Positions 43,901 through 47,343 of a DNA stretch of 51,779 bases are shown here, in pieces. The first letter of the stretch is position 1; each line of letters starts with the position of its first letter. The notes beneath the pieces were generated by a model. The model saw only the letters and a program-made list of their open reading frames with translations. It did no database searches and was not told the DNA's origin. The translations under genes and the position numbers were made by a program. Source of the stretch: RGIG426 sp045639905. GTDB taxonomy: Bacteria > Bacillota > Clostridia > Oscillospirales > Acutalibacteraceae. The DNA is taken from the NCBI GenBank assembly GCA_045639905.1, contig JAZUDZ010000021.1:1-51779 (forward strand), in the 5' to 3' direction.

Positions 43901-45755
43901 CAATCACACTAACGCCGGCATAAGAACCATAAATACTGGGCATTTGCTCGCCGAGACCAATCAAACCGCCAACATTCTCCGCATTGTCGCCAACTCCGGT
44001 AACGGCATAGTAGTTGACACGGTCAGGCATATTTCTCCAATACATATTGGTTGTCGGATCAAAGGTAGACAAACGAATTCCGCAACGTTCAACGGATGTT
44101 CCTTTGGCGCTACCAACGAGTCCTCCGATATTTTTCTTGGAACCGGTCACTTTCGTATCTTCCAAAATCACACGGAACAAGTCAACGTTTGTCGCCTTAC
44201 CAAACAAGCCGACATTACCACCGGATGCAGAACCAATCTGGAAGTAACGAAGGACATTGCTTTGTCCATCAAACATAGTTCCCTGACGGAAAATGTCATC
44301 ATTCATGATAGACTCAAAATATGCCATCGGGAAATATACATATTTCGTACCATCAAACAAATCAGCCTGCTTAAAGGATGCCAGATAAGACTGAGAGTCA
44401 TCCGTCGGGTCAACTTCCATGTAAAGGGCATCTGCTTCCCAGAGAAGCTGAGACTCACTGTTTGTATCGATATAGTTTGCAGCAAAGCTGATATCCTGCG
44501 TTTGCTTAATCGTTATCGCGTACGGATTAGACGGGTCATTAAAGGCTCCGGTCATCTCTGCACCGATATATTTATTCAAATTGCTCATGTGACGAACATA
44601 ACCAACGTTGATATCAAGCGTCTTGTTTGTTGCGTCATTAACAGCTTTACCGAACAAGCTGTTTTCGGTATCCGTATACGGATAGTTTGTAGAATCGTCC
44701 GTATTGGTATGACGATTCATGTAGTTAATGTCAGCCGTTGCTGTAATGTCCTCGCCGCATTTAAAACCGGCAGGATCAATGTTGTTATTGAGAAGCTTAA
44801 GCTGTGCTTTATAGTCCTTGCCCGCTTCCATACTGTCGAGCAAGAAGTACTTTGTAAAGGTTGTAAAGTTGTCAGCCAATCCGTAAATGCTCGGATCGTC
44901 CAAAGGCATATTCAAGGTAAACTTGTTGCCGTCTTTATCAGAGAGGATAACACTGGCGGCAATATCTCCGCGATGGAAGTAGTCAGAACCGATATCACAC
45001 TGGACTTTAACATACAAGTCTTCCTTGTTGACGATATCCAAGACAACATCATAGGTTGACAAATCCTGGCGAGTAAGCACATCCGTGTATCCGCCGGTAT
45101 AGTATCCGAGCATGGTTGCTTTACGGTTCTTTCTGTCACGCGGGTTACCGTCATAGTCGGAACCTTCCGCATTCCAGTCCTCGCCACCGAGCGTTTTAAT
45201 GGTATCCATGGTGATCGGATTCTCAGAATAGAAGACGGAGTACAAGTCACCGTTCGACGGATTGAGTTCGACCAAATAATAGGCATCCAAATACGCTTCC
45301 GTAACCGTACCGTCCGGAATCAACATCTTGTTGGCCTTTTGGTTGGCAAGATAATAATCACCTTCAGCAGTCAAAGACTCCCCTTCTGTCTGTGAGTGGA
45401 GCAGATAGAAGAAGTTCTGATAGATAATGTTAGTATCATCTTTCCAGTCTTGTGGCATAAAGTCCAAATGGTCCGGGTCGTACGAATGGCTTTCCAGATC
45501 GTTATACATGGTCTTCTGGAAAGACACCAATTCACCCGACGCTTTCATGGACGTCAGGCGATTTTGTACGGCAAGATAAATGTCCTTGGCATGGGAATCC
45601 AGGCGTGCAATCTGCAAATTCTTCTGAATTGCAGCCACCGCCGGAATAGCCAGTCCGAACAAAATGGACATAATGGCCAAAACAATCATCAGTTCCATCA
45701 ACGTGAAACCGTTATGTTCATGGCTTGCCTTTCTTGTGTAATTTGAATGTTTCAT
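31926..45755 (-). CDS. Giant modular prepilin-like adhesin (about 4609 residues)
   Basis: A single uninterrupted frame. The start MKHSNYTRKASHEHNG is a class III leader; cleavage after G16 leaves FTLMELMIVLAIMSILFGLA with Glu5. Approximate residue map: pilin helix 17-60; Asp/Tyr-rich region to 500; GLUG block 510-740; linker with WGDWPLP near 812; second GLUG block 1100-1450; GDWPVP near 1698; a jellyroll 1905-2065; module D copies at 2105, 2260, 2412, 2557; carbohydrate-binding-like sandwiches at 2720, 2865, 3005; D5 at 3152; eight InlB/Flg_new-like repeats 3286-3890; three sandwiches at 3892, 4042, 4179; D6 at 4336; poly-Thr; Ig-like end 4499-4609. GGAGG sits 7 nt before the ATG, so an earlier in-frame ATG is not used. 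It lacks a sortase or membrane anchor, so pilus incorporation through the N-terminal helix is the likely way to the surface. Large modular pilins carrying binding domains are known at pilus tips in streptococci; this size is exceptional. Confidence 0.88.
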   Translation of the reverse strand: MKHSNYTRKASHEHNGFTLMELMIVLAIMSILFGLAIPAVAAIQKNLQIARLDSHAKDIYLAVQNRLTSMKASGELVSFQKTMYNDLESHSYDPDHLDFMPQDWKDDTNIIYQNFFYLLHSQTEGESLTAEGDYYLANQKANKMLIPDGTVTEAYLDAYYLVELNPSNGDLYSVFYSENPITMDTIKTLGGEDWNAEGSDYDGNPRDRKNRKATMLGYYTGGYTDVLTRQDLSTYDVVLDIVNKEDLYVKVQCDIGSDYFHRGDIAASVILSDKDGNKFTLNMPLDDPSIYGLADNFTTFTKYFLLDSMEAGKDYKAQLKLLNNNIDPAGFKCGEDITATADINYMNRHTNTDDSTNYPYTDTENSLFGKAVNDATNKTLDINVGYVRHMSNLNKYIGAEMTGAFNDPSNPYAITIKQTQDISFAANYIDTNSESQLLWEADALYMEVDPTDDSQSYLASFKQADLFDGTKYVYFPMAYFESIMNDDIFRQGTMFDGQSNVLRYFQIGSASGGNVGLFGKATNVDLFRVILEDTKVTGSKKNIGGLVGSAKGTSVERCGIRLSTFDPTTNMYWRNMPDRVNYYAVTGVGDNAENVGGLIGLGEQMPSIYGSYAGVSVIADGSSHNVGGLAGSLAGTASASIPVIGCYTSEPTIGNYAVGGLVGKSERASFDACYVAGNVSIANSWSDVAGGMVGQGYYNDFNSCFLYGQVVVPEGSSGKFGSMVGDGNNNTYSDCQYLKQTKYNEFTNDGNGVTSAAYDAMRSADENPIANCHPYTITGSALIFPFPMISVSSIDENGAEIDGATSILDHWGDWPLPQAVQTSVVYYEKYADGTYGYYTATSMQGSDPGSDNEWILDTLSTMQGDYAVEDGYALLSSCALNKIEYKLNNGTLNSLSGSTLTLLESSNQIFNYVDSSNTTISRNEPVYIYKLQYDVQDNENRDTLRRFYDQLQVTTYAETNPGEPYNTDFQFAVNGHFAKALVNPTQEQAGMSSYMDPEDPILVDVRSARQLNMLSRYQYYWNDNREGNLFKFQQSINIDFANYTQSYYGKTYQFNKDGSTYANKPIGTMEHKFTNDYNGHSYKIIDYKQSLKSANGDTSAYAGLFGVIYHSTIEKVVLWASNPQEASAKVASDLRAGSDRQSVAIGALVGLVYSDGEARSSSQQSAGSGASVAEMYQVEPADTPHVYTSGSQVVFDDPQAYYTYKAYFHFAGLKPYTAYDFSANFSSGTKYNVKVAGLSQDMNKDIGGENGSITAGYQKDKPFVPVDKLTFITGENVESLYLEIILERDRYDKETEPSTFTVSNMTVSENTSVAVTKPGGEEVDTGTQFDYGYSYNDAGITTVRNCAVSGYTVSYQGSSVSGDGHGAAVGGLVGYNMGQVYGCSVGYDNRESNNNCMIDVNTSATSSGHLFIGGVAGSNANVLANCYSGGSIRETGDASGGSVHIGGVTGGYVTGAILADGKLTAQKAVLDCYSFSTLKSGDSSTAKSYYSGKSANFFMYGVADQGGNGSKQNVHRSYFYNDGDDAEVESLYKDKNATYTLYQLNGNINNYTPWTEADITAGIDAVNAGNTSNVLTKVTYGYSQNFGGMKKLFLNETSGSEGGKYLMVYGPASYGEGLIIPAGVNIGAADDYSKATLNMSCKLSGVTDKYKYWPSMYGGSFSAALYENSFPYDMTLAGNFPFPATVMSEDGYYVHYGDWPVPEGTITSITTSFEYDAMQGNFVIDNKYKNYEGSIDYFWQEWLDLLDSLKNYTFGTGDYIEVICEPVFQDPQPLSTKANCRLHMLYDAGSDEDEEEYRWVNGTYENGQVWEFLFDVEGNNLKLSEDPQIHFAPNMQNYTQWYKENFGIDNQLDLFTIKNITVNVYKSTETGVDPQVITTTRTSKGTTTTVQGQDPFNDDVDEDAVLLYSWNFEEENAQNILKTPGTSNVIQGAIDSKRFAGEAASGHSNKISLSSTTPNEVDIQIGPAFVEGGGKLTSDDDYYQIVMDIFSSKGGITWIPYIVSNGGNASFKGKTPVKLPAGVWTTVNYSFSAVGLNADANSYIKWVAQSAIPDGTDLHFDNVRVYKLATTPQSDPGQSSGGSTSRTYATTQPGTVNNGFLKASWKTSNGVRSFAYDGGTGTISVTSETDGTSNGAGVTWGTFRDQYLDNLTANQYVLITINGIFPNVSQGSLDLLRYQTAHDVREQSISDDEKQVVYRIDGPLRKSDPVGSGSILSYLNMHDETNVRSQAVGTSVTVAVYDKEKTIIPEQDGKIIKSWQSVGSLNGNLVSSGLTVNSATPGLSNSASTTLQQFVDANSTLSENEYMVVRLVTTGTGFTAGGDNAVFQTGMYKKNNENVRAESFQVNSKEMKFAVYGPVTDGDGVSLSFEYTNLMNLMSLSNSTIYINIYDVNATGGDEPTGGHYETINGQWVSKEAIGVDKYSTVSVGNNILGTYNGEEMSFETFINKMGALSGSDAFVEANFIGDFGTPTAAVGRFSCYSSANINATDFAAGKATMTLTGEHDLKTDFSMYLTFTDGVAASTGSATVTVNVHTTAWIPDEEPGANMKNGGAAIQKWVSNNGISYTYFENKTGTLSVYDAEVGTSGENTNITLGAFLNANSSLNSNQYLRVTFDVASNADYQFTGASVSGSAMVLNQNIPGVIRSATATKAVYQIDGPLSITGAESNITSILAGVQAMPGKTFVTCTVEICDTTVTTTSTTETEPGETTTTIPASEALIVNGYFDNNADNWTTNGGATVDNHELRFASAGTATGTVQTSKLRPFTSYTVNAAISGGMVKMTITNAAVHTTYVSMNGSLTFTTGATVSNVGFSVSVEGTVSTTVIVDDIVMLPTHQLVSVETPSIVLHNPAAPEAARDRADMAGENLITNGDFSTGDFSGWDTHSGSESTVAGGIANIAAGNRIANSLRQTISVTAGATYHISADVISGAAGLYVNDDDSKQLATADAGQSISYDYVPSATGNVVIGFYKYNGAFSIDNISVTTGGSTPVTPTTTTTQSGGSTTDGDNLFVNGDFQTNSDWNCVNGVSVYTQKNCLSFDKVTDTTAPTEQSASQTVNVVAGKTYTISIDYKNFAAKEISIWVGDTKIASVTEQNNETVKALSGTYTATSSGPVVVKFAKEKSSSKTADLMNARMVESGSGPVVDPTDDYAYWNTSGGANYVFANGSGEVYVESDKAGFVDGTATALSSYLPSGSLKSTQTLYVGVYGVFDGIQSGSTMTINGATAVLESATSRAVIFRLDGGSTFTNTAGIVLTMPGVTRISANEDTLVTVELLGDGGEEPPTPVSHSITVIKGTANANSAFVGTSISVTADAAEAGYVFDKWTSAPSVVFADANSASTTFTMADANVSITANYKKVDYTVTVTNGEGGQTSSSASKAPANVGDLITLTAGTAANGYTFDKWVSGDVTINDATSATAASFTMPAKNVSIQATYKKVDLTVTVVDSPAAAVSSASAASKNTANIGDTITLTAGTAKAGYQFVNWTSSDVTILNATSATTASFVMGGSNVTVTANYEPISYAVSVVGCTTNKASAHVGEAVTVTPVVPEGMEFDHWSSEPEVTFTDNTFTMPASAITVTANFRYVEYDVTVNGGSASIGGATVTQAHVGQTVQVSLGTLPAGQTFNGWTAEGVTLTNPNSETITFTMPAHAVSVTATTIGASYTVTVNTGSNGNGTSTASPSSAGYNTQVTLTAATPATGYKFKEWTTSTAGVTFASATSSTTTFMMPPSDVVVTATYEKDTYTYTVTGGTPATGSAQMGDSVTVNANAAETGKKFTGWTATGITLSEAQRTSAALTFDMPAGNVTLEANYDWDAYTITAINGTVTVDSVATTSAHAGQTVVVTATVPTGKKFSTWGSVSGIVLDSTQMNTNPLTFTMPATNVSLTANMDIDSADLIINGSFAYGTNSSDSDWTLSGGATISGQKLTFANCKTTNGSAQATVQTGLLDPNTTYTVQGTISGSGLVEFEVLNSAIFASYKSGNGYLTFTTGSTVSNIIFKVNVTANGSNSDTITVDDISMVKTSTIVTTKPNGSGGGDTPSSGSNLITNGDFTSGNLTGWTVKGDAATITGGAVQIVCGNDASKTNISQNISVTAGVTYHFSADVLSGSLQLYFNDDFGKIKKEVSGGALSYDYTAESTGSLKVIYGGYNSTVVVDNISITASGDSVTPANDEPDTANGSTNLIPNGTFDADYSGWTAPNQASMWTVSNGQLHFDGSPYPDAQLNANINLSLFKPKTTYSVYVDVVSNDSDLVGLKLVQDANHSYLTITKTGTYQFETIEDVSAFGVRFAAPKEKEAHAIFDNVIIVEGAYDDLSNWTGGGTGGDQPGDNPGTETLTAEWATTSGVSYVYCNGDGVVQVADTTAGSSSNASTSFSSFIGSHSLVAGETMTISMHGYFHGITGGTMSVYGTTATLVSANEDDVVFTISGPATFTGDHYMLCNLTGVNQIAANADTSVKIQIASGGNVTEPTPSNPTTTSTTTTTTTTTTTTTTTTQPAPAANVTLSASLIERVGKYDDNVTSLGSINREFASGSTVTIVFTATGVYKPGTNYSPLIVSGGQSATISAVPDNPDSQSATVTWTYTFTITSDTNLTMTIGTAEKPCDKAITYTVS
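32282..32345 (-). repeat. Poly-threonine linker coded by GT-rich 9-nt repeats
   Basis: On the plus strand units close to GTGGTAGTT recur about six times. They code for a run of about 20 Thr interrupted by one Ser, leading to a QPAPAAN hinge before the C-terminal domain. Confidence 0.8.
32375..32750 (-). repeat. Module D copy 6
   Basis: Starts WATTSGVSYVYCNGDGVVQV, centre ETMTISMHGYFHGI, then VVFTISGPATFT, ends ANADTSVKIQIASG. It is most like copy 5. Confidence 0.6.
32835..33225 (-). other. CBM4_9-like sandwich 6
   Basis: Starts NLIPNGTFDADYSGW and ends AIFDNVIIVEG. Confidence 0.55.
33275..33635 (-). other. CBM4_9-like sandwich 5
   Basis: Starts NLITNGDFTSGNLTGW and ends VVVDNISITAS. It is close to sandwich 2 (SVTAGVTYHFSADVLSG against SVTAGATYHISADVISG). 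Confidence 0.6.
33695..34085 (-). other. CBM4_9-like sandwich 4
   Basis: Starts LIINGSFAYG with DSDWTLSGG and ends ITVDDISMV. It resembles sandwich 1 closely in its middle (YLTFTTGSTVSNIIF against SLTFTTGATVSNVGF). Confidence 0.55.
34090..35902 (-). repeat. Eight InlB/Flg_new-like repeats of the giant pilin
   Basis: Eight tandem units averaging 75 residues. Each shows a YTVTV-type first strand, GDxVTLTA, GYxFDKWTS and TFTMPAxNVSVTANY. They resemble the divergent InlB B-repeat/bacterial repeat family used as stalks in surface proteins. Confidence 0.8.
35930..36303 (-). repeat. Module D copy 5
   Basis: Starts WNTSGGANYVFANGSGEVYV, centre LKSTQTLYVGVYGVFDGI, then VIFRLDGGSTFT, ends ANEDTLVTVELLG. 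It is separated from copies 1-4 by three CBM-like sandwiches. Confidence 0.6.
36350..36745 (-). other. CBM4_9-like sandwich 3
   Basis: Starts NLFVNGDFQTNSDWNCVNG, contains NVVAGKTYTISIDYKNF and ends SSKTADLMNARMV. Confidence 0.55.
36795..37165 (-). other. CBM4_9-like sandwich 2
   Basis: Starts NLITNGDFSTGDFSGW, contains TVTAGATYHISADV-like text (SVTAGATYHISADV) and ends FSIDNISV. Confidence 0.6.
37255..37605 (-). other. CBM4_9-like sandwich 1
   Basis: Starts VNGYFDNNADNWTTNGG and ends TVIVDDIVML. The opening NG-F...W and the closing DDI motif are those of CBM4_9-type carbohydrate-binding modules. Confidence 0.55.
37675..38088 (-). repeat. Module D copy 4
   Basis: Starts WVSNNGISYTYFENKTGTL, centre LNSNQYLRVTFDV, then AVYQIDGPL, ends VTCTVEICD, followed by a Thr-rich linker. 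Confidence 0.6.
38150..38522 (-). repeat. Module D copy 3 (divergent)
   Basis: Starts WVSKEAIGVDKYSTVSV, contains FETFINKMGALSGSDAFVEA and ends TVTVNVHT. The central GPL element is not conserved, so this is the weakest member. Confidence 0.45.
38585..38985 (-). repeat. Module D copy 2
   Basis: Starts WQSVGSLNGN, centre LSENEYMVVRLVTTGTGF, then MKFAVYGPV, ends TIYINIYD. Confidence 0.55.
39020..39445 (-). repeat. Module D copy 1
   Basis: Starts WKTSNGVRSFAYDGGTGTI, centre LTANQYVLITINGIF, then VVYRIDGPL, ends SVTVAVYD. See the finding on this module. Confidence 0.6.
39560..40045 (-). other. Jellyroll-like module (CBM type) of the giant pilin
   Basis: Begins LYSWNFEEENAQ and ends LHFDNVRVYKL, with WTTVNYSFSAVG in the middle, a pattern like carbohydrate-binding beta-sandwiches. 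Confidence 0.5.
41400..42462 (-). repeat. GLUG-type repeat block 2 of the giant pilin
   Basis: AGLFGVIYHSTIEKV, AVGGLVGYNMG, FIGGVAGSNAN and HIGGVTGGYVT, with a beta-sandwich-like insert between the first and second copies. Confidence 0.7.
43540..44225 (-). repeat. GLUG-type repeat block 1 of the giant pilin
   Basis: Seven segments with a G-h-G-G-h-h-G core (GLFGKATNV, NIGGLVGSAKG, NVGGLIGLGE, NVGGLAGSLAG, AVGGLVGKSE, AGGMVGQG, GSMVGDG), each usually followed by a Cys in the next strand. This is the pattern of the GLUG motif found in surface adhesins. Confidence 0.75.
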
Positions 45756-45805
45756 AGTATAGCCTCCACTCATCAAAAAATAGATGATTAACTAGTCAAT
45801 TGGAT

Positions 45806-46915
45806 TTACGCATCGAGTCCCCGATATCTCCAAGGTTCCTCATGATACTGTACATTGTTACGTCCGTTATTTTTAGCAGCATACAGTGCCTTATCAGCAC
45901 AATCTATTAAAAAACCCGGCCGCATATCCATCGTCGGAATCATTGCAACGCATCCGATACTGATTGTGACTTTTACCGGGCGCCCCTCAAATTCCAGTTC
46001 CATATTGCAAACGGAGGAACGAAGTTCTTCCGCTTTTGCCAAAACAGATTCTTTATTTGCATCATCCAGTAGAATGGCAAATTCCTCACCACCCCATCGG
46101 CAGACACTGCCGCCTTCAGCCAGAATATCTTTCAACATATCCGAAAGCGTCTTCAAAACCGTATCACCAAACAAATGACCATACGTGTCGTTGATGTTCT
46201 TGAAAAAATCAATATCCAAAATCATGACGCCAAGAGATCTGGCCCCGCAGAACTCTTTCATTTTTTGGGGAAGCTCACTATTAATCCAGTGACGGTTATA
46301 AGCACCGGTCAAAGCGTCTCGAATGGACATCTCTTTAAACTTGTCCTGCATTCTTTCCAGTTCTTCATAGGTCTTTGCACGAATGTACTCGAGGAAGAAT
46401 CCCACGAGAAAGAAAGCAAGAAAAATAAATGGATAGCGACGGCAAAAATCCGTATCGTCAGCCTTAAACAAACCATTTGGAAACCACATCAAGTACACAA
46501 GTTCCAGCTCCATAAGCCCGGTAAGCAAGGAACCAAACCGAAGACCGAGAAGCGTACAGCCGCATGCCGGCAAAAGGAACATCCACATGAGTCCCATTTG
46601 TGTATCATCGCAAAACAAAATATAGTTCATCAGCATTAACAAGTTTGCCGAGAAAATAAAGTAACTAGCGGTAAGTTTTTGCGGATCCCAAGAGAGAATA
46701 GCCAAATTAATAAAACTGACAATGGTAAAAACCAGCGTACCAACCGTCAGGTACATGTCGCCACGAAGCGCATAAAGAACGCAATAAACAGCGGAAATTA
46801 AGCCAAAAACAACGGAAACCGCAAGGAAAATCAAGCGTCTTCGTTCTGTGTTGTCGATTAGTTTTGTAAACAGCTTTTCCCCGTCAGCGGAAGCCTTGGT
46901 TTGATGGTTTTGCAC
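45806..46915 (-). CDS. Membrane diguanylate cyclase (GGDEF)
   Basis: A 369-residue protein predicted to make c-di-GMP. Six membrane helices (about 28-50, 55-76, 82-102, 108-126, 129-146, 161-178) form a sensor of unrecognised type. A short helix ERMQDKFKEMSIRDALTGAYNR joins the GGDEF domain, whose signature is GGEEF (275-279), with metal-site LDIDFFKNINDTYGH. The RxxD inhibitory site is missing (AEGG in its place), so product inhibition is not expected through it. The open frame is longer, but GTG at this start is preceded by AAGGAG at 9 nt. It lies 50 bp before the giant pilin gene and probably heads that operon. Confidence 0.88.
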   Translation of the reverse strand: MQNHQTKASADGEKLFTKLIDNTERRRLIFLAVSVVFGLISAVYCVLYALRGDMYLTVGTLVFTIVSFINLAILSWDPQKLTASYFIFSANLLMLMNYILFCDDTQMGLMWMFLLPACGCTLLGLRFGSLLTGLMELELVYLMWFPNGLFKADDTDFCRRYPFIFLAFFLVGFFLEYIRAKTYEELERMQDKFKEMSIRDALTGAYNRHWINSELPQKMKEFCGARSLGVMILDIDFFKNINDTYGHLFGDTVLKTLSDMLKDILAEGGSVCRWGGEEFAILLDDANKESVLAKAEELRSSVCNMELEFEGRPVKVTISIGCVAMIPTMDMRPGFLIDCADKALYAAKNNGRNNVQYHEEPWRYRGLDA

Positions 46916-46963
46916 TGTCAGAATCTCCTTTCTTGCATTATTCGACCATTCTATTACGCGTAT

Positions 46964-46992
46964 ATAATAATATATCACACACGCAAATACAA
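46964..46992 (-). promoter_or_regulatory. Putative promoter of the cyclase-giant pilin operon
   Basis: On the minus strand TTGTAT and TATTAT are 17 bp apart, about 50 nt before the GTG start. The region is A/T rich, so the match is only moderate. Confidence 0.45.
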
Positions 46993-47038
46993 GTGATATA
47001 CACAATTTCTACAAAATATTCATTTTTTCGCATTTTGT

Positions 47039-47055
47039 TTGTGCATGTTGCACAA
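47039..47055. promoter_or_regulatory. Short dyad in the divergent control region
   Basis: TTGTGCATGTTGCACAA, a 7-bp inverted repeat with a 3-nt centre, upstream of the pilus operon promoter. It is a possible operator. Confidence 0.35.
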
Positions 47056-47267
47056 TAACAACGTCTTCAATTTGCCTATTTTTGTGATATAAACTCAGTG
47101 TATTGTCAAGCACAAAGTGTCTGTTTTTATAACTTTTGTGTCCTTTCTTGCAATATAGAAATGGCGTAATCCTGTTCGGTTCACCTCACTCTACCACAAA
47201 AATCCATATATCCTTTGACGATTTACAGCTCTCTCAAATCTTTCGCTCAATTTGATAAACTTCGCTA

Positions 47268-47296
47268 TTGCATTTACAAAAAGCGTAGTATATAAT
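47268..47296 (+). promoter_or_regulatory. Promoter of the Gre-C-like gene
   Basis: TTGCAT, 17-bp spacer, TATAAT. The start codon follows about 48 nt later with a CGGAGG site. Confidence 0.65.
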
Positions 47297-47343
47297 GATT
47301 GGGTATATTATATGTATATTTCTTTGATTTCGGAGGCGTTAAA

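Larger units (their letters stand above)
46916..47343. other. Divergent intergenic control region
   Basis: No coding frame of note is seen in these 428 bp. The region carries A/T-rich divergent promoters for the cyclase/pilus operon and the Gre-like gene, and a short dyad near the middle. No c-di-GMP riboswitch core was recognised. Confidence 0.6.

Noticed and set aside
31926..45755. Possibility that the giant frame is several genes joined by an assembly error
   Set aside because: The frame is uninterrupted, codon style is even, module order is coherent with duplicated triplets, and no internal SD-ATG or terminator is seen. Long-read checking would still be useful.
46916..47005. N-terminal 30-residue extension of the cyclase
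   Set aside because: It overlaps the likely promoter and lacks an SD. The GTG at 46915 has AAGGAG at 9 nt.
47181..47343. Short plus-strand frame at 47252-47461 as a separate peptide gene
   Set aside because: It overlaps the promoter and the start of the Gre-C-like gene and has no SD.
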